A stretch of 64,000 bases of DNA, from NCBI RefSeq assembly GCF_029910095.1, contig NZ_CP094526.1, positions 5,704,001-5,768,000 of the forward strand. Direction: 5' to 3'. Position 1 is the stretch's first letter. Each line of letters opens with the position of its first letter. Made by a program: the position numbers and the translations under genes. This document shows, in pieces, positions 62,825 to 64,000 of the stretch. The notes under the pieces were generated by a model that saw only the letters and a list, made by a program, of their open reading frames with translations, did not search any database and was not told where the DNA came from. The stretch is from Bradyrhizobium sp. ISRA464 (GTDB lineage: Bacteria > Pseudomonadota > Alphaproteobacteria > Rhizobiales > Xanthobacteraceae).

Positions 62825-63220
62825 ATGGATGTGCATAAGGACAGTGCGGTGCTGAGCCGCATAGAGGTGGTGGAGACCGGTCGGCGGCGCCGGTGGACGA
62901 GTGGGGAGAAGCTCCGGATCGTAGAAGAGAGCTTCGCGGGGCCACGACTGGTTTCGGCGACCGCTCGCCGGTACGGGATCTCACGCCAGCTTCTGCTGAA
63001 TTGGCGCAAGACTTTGGCCTCCAATCATGGGGCTGGAGAGGGTTCGATCGGCCCGACATTTGTCCCTGCGATAGTTGTGCCGAGCCCGCCCCCAACGACG
63101 GAAGCTGTTGAGGCAGGTCAGATTGAAATCGTAAGCGCGAAAGGGCTGCGCGTGGTCTTCGGTCCCGGCGTGGACGTCGAGGTGGTGGTTCGAATTGCTC
63201 GCGGACTGGAGCGCCGATGA
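62825..63220 (+). CDS. tnpA: IS66-family TnpA
   Basis: 131 aa, ATG at 62825 (MDVHKDSAVLSRIEVVETGR). HTH with WTSGEKLRIVEESFAGPRLV, SATARRYGISRQLLLNWRKT, then a Pro/Ala-rich tail and GLRVVFGPGVDVEVVVRIAR. First gene of a second IS66 element, distinct in sequence from the one at 7361-9896. The stop overlaps tnpB (ATGA, 63217-63220). Confidence 0.93.
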   Translation: MDVHKDSAVLSRIEVVETGRRRRWTSGEKLRIVEESFAGPRLVSATARRYGISRQLLLNWRKTLASNHGAGEGSIGPTFVPAIVVPSPPPTTEAVEAGQIEIVSAKGLRVVFGPGVDVEVVVRIARGLERR

Positions 63221-63564
63221 TCCCGATCCCGACGGGCGTGCGGGTGTGGCTGGCGACGGGCTACACGGATATGCGCAGAGGCTTCCCCTCCTTGGCGCTG
63301 CAGGTTCAGGAAGTGCTTGGTCAGGACGCGCTGGGCGGCCACTTATTCTGCTTCCGCGGTCGCAGAGGTGACCTGCTGAAGGTGATTTGGCACGACTCCC
63401 AGGGAGCCTGCCTATTTACGAAACGTTTGGAGCGGGGGCGATTTATTTGGCCTTCGGCGGTAGATGGCGCGGTATCGATCTCGCCGGCGCAGTTGTCTTA
63501 CTTGCTGTCCGGCATCGACTGGAGGCATCCTCAAGAAACTCAACGTCCGACGCGGGTCGGATAG
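63217..63564 (+). CDS. tnpB: IS66-family TnpB
   Basis: 115 aa, ATG at 63217. Typical TnpB: GVRVWLATGYTDMRRGFPSL, LQVQEVLGQDALGGHLFCFR, GRRGDLLKVIWHDSQGACLF and KRLERGRFIWP. Overlaps tnpA by 4 bp. Confidence 0.94.
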   Translation: MIPIPTGVRVWLATGYTDMRRGFPSLALQVQEVLGQDALGGHLFCFRGRRGDLLKVIWHDSQGACLFTKRLERGRFIWPSAVDGAVSISPAQLSYLLSGIDWRHPQETQRPTRVG

Positions 63565-63610
63565 TCGTTTTACGGTTTGAATCTGCGGCTTGATCTGATT
63601 CAATGGCTTC

Positions 63611-64000
63611 ATGATATCGAAGCCGGACGATCTTCCATCGGACCTTGAGAGTGCCCTGGCGGCGCTGCAGGCCGAGCGTGAAGCGCGGCTACACGCCGAG
63701 GCGGTGGCGGCCAGTGCGCGGGCGGAGCTGTCAGACAACGAGGCGCTGATCGCGCATCTGGAGCTGCGGATCGAGAAGCTCAAACGCGAACTGTACGGAC
63801 CGCGCTCCGAGCGCACGGCGCGGCTGCTCGAGCAGCTGGAATTGGAGCTCGAAGAACTCGTCACCACGGCGAGCGAGGATGAGCTTGCCGCGCAGGCCGC
63901 GGCGGCGAAGACGCAGACCGTGCGCGCCTTCACGCGCAAGCGGCCGGTGCGCAAGCCATGGCCGGATGACATCGAACACGAGCGCGTCGTCATTGAGGCT
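63611..64000 (+). CDS. tnpC: IS66-family TnpC, N-terminal part (3' end outside window)
   Basis: The ATG at 63611 opens a frame with no stop to the window edge. It begins MISKPDDLPSDLESALAALQ, with a coiled coil (AEREARLHAEAVAASARAEL, AHLELRIEKLKRELYGPRSE) and RKRPVRKPWPDDIEHERVVI, the normal TnpC N terminus. At least 130 residues are visible. The zinc-binding and catalytic parts lie to the right of the window. Confidence 0.92.
   Translation, partial: MISKPDDLPSDLESALAALQAEREARLHAEAVAASARAELSDNEALIAHLELRIEKLKRELYGPRSERTARLLEQLELELEELVTTASEDELAAQAAAAKTQTVRAFTRKRPVRKPWPDDIEHERVVIEA

Larger units (their letters stand above)
62800..64000 (+). mobile_element. Second IS66-family element, left portion
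   Basis: Contains tnpA, tnpB and the start of tnpC, in the same order as the first IS66 element but in the opposite orientation. The left terminus could not be fixed to the base: the short segment between the IS5-like remnant and tnpA (about 62780-62824) should hold it. The right end is outside the window. Confidence 0.75.

Overview
The window looks like an accessory part of a high-GC alphaproteobacterial chromosome, most likely Bradyrhizobium or a close relative. That assignment is inferred from GC-rich codon use, dense insertion sequences of families common in rhizobia (IS110, IS66, IS1182, IS5-like), branched-chain-amino-acid-type ABC transporters, a PsiF-like small protein and a typical alphaproteobacterial chemotaxis operon. 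No nod, nif, tRNA, rRNA or CRISPR sequence was seen.

Layout. 0-6 kb: the 3' end of an IS110-family transposase gene, a secreted beta-propeller-like protein, and an IS1182-type element that truncates a small gene. 6-13.2 kb: a minus-strand redox group (F420/NADPH-type reductase, 12-TM transporter, two Tat-exported aldo/keto reductases). One reductase is cut by an IS66 element with an exact 8-bp target duplication. 13.3-20.6 kb: a graveyard of a porin tail, a DUF1194 gene with two lesions, a decaying five-gene HAAT (Liv-type) ABC transporter operon, and a CobW GTPase fragment. 21-31.7 kb: an intact chemotaxis operon (STAS, cheY, cheA, cheW, mcp, cheW, cheR, cheB, soluble MCP-like protein) with a divergent HD-GYP response regulator. 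32.4-33.2 kb: a CitE/HpcH-like pseudogene.

33.5-49.1 kb is the most distinctive part. A minus-strand operon encodes a Tat-type amide-binding protein, LivG, LivF, LivH, and a LivM permease whose C terminus is a complete N,N-dimethylformamidase small subunit. This is followed by a large subunit, a free-standing small subunit and a second large subunit. The operon therefore couples uptake of an N-substituted amide or formamide with its hydrolysis. A divergent LuxR-type regulator lies next to it, then an MFS transporter and a copper amine oxidase that could oxidise a released amine. A 35-bp motif is shared by the regions upstream of the binding-protein gene and the amine oxidase gene, which suggests one regulon.

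50.7-61.8 kb is an intact catabolic cluster: an acetylpolyamine-deacetylase-like amidohydrolase and a GntR/FCD regulator divergent from class II aldolase, a Dpp-type ABC transporter (binding protein, two permeases, fused double ATPase), a D-2-hydroxyacid dehydrogenase, an APH-family kinase and a class III PLP enzyme. The kinase/PLP pair resembles hydroxylysine or phosphoethanolamine kinase/phospho-lyase systems. This block is bracketed by two direct copies of a roughly 90-bp repeat, with a third copy at 15.7 kb next to the decayed operon. The window ends in a truncated IS5-like transposase and the start of a second IS66 element.

All assignments come from reading translations and motifs by eye. 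No database search was run.
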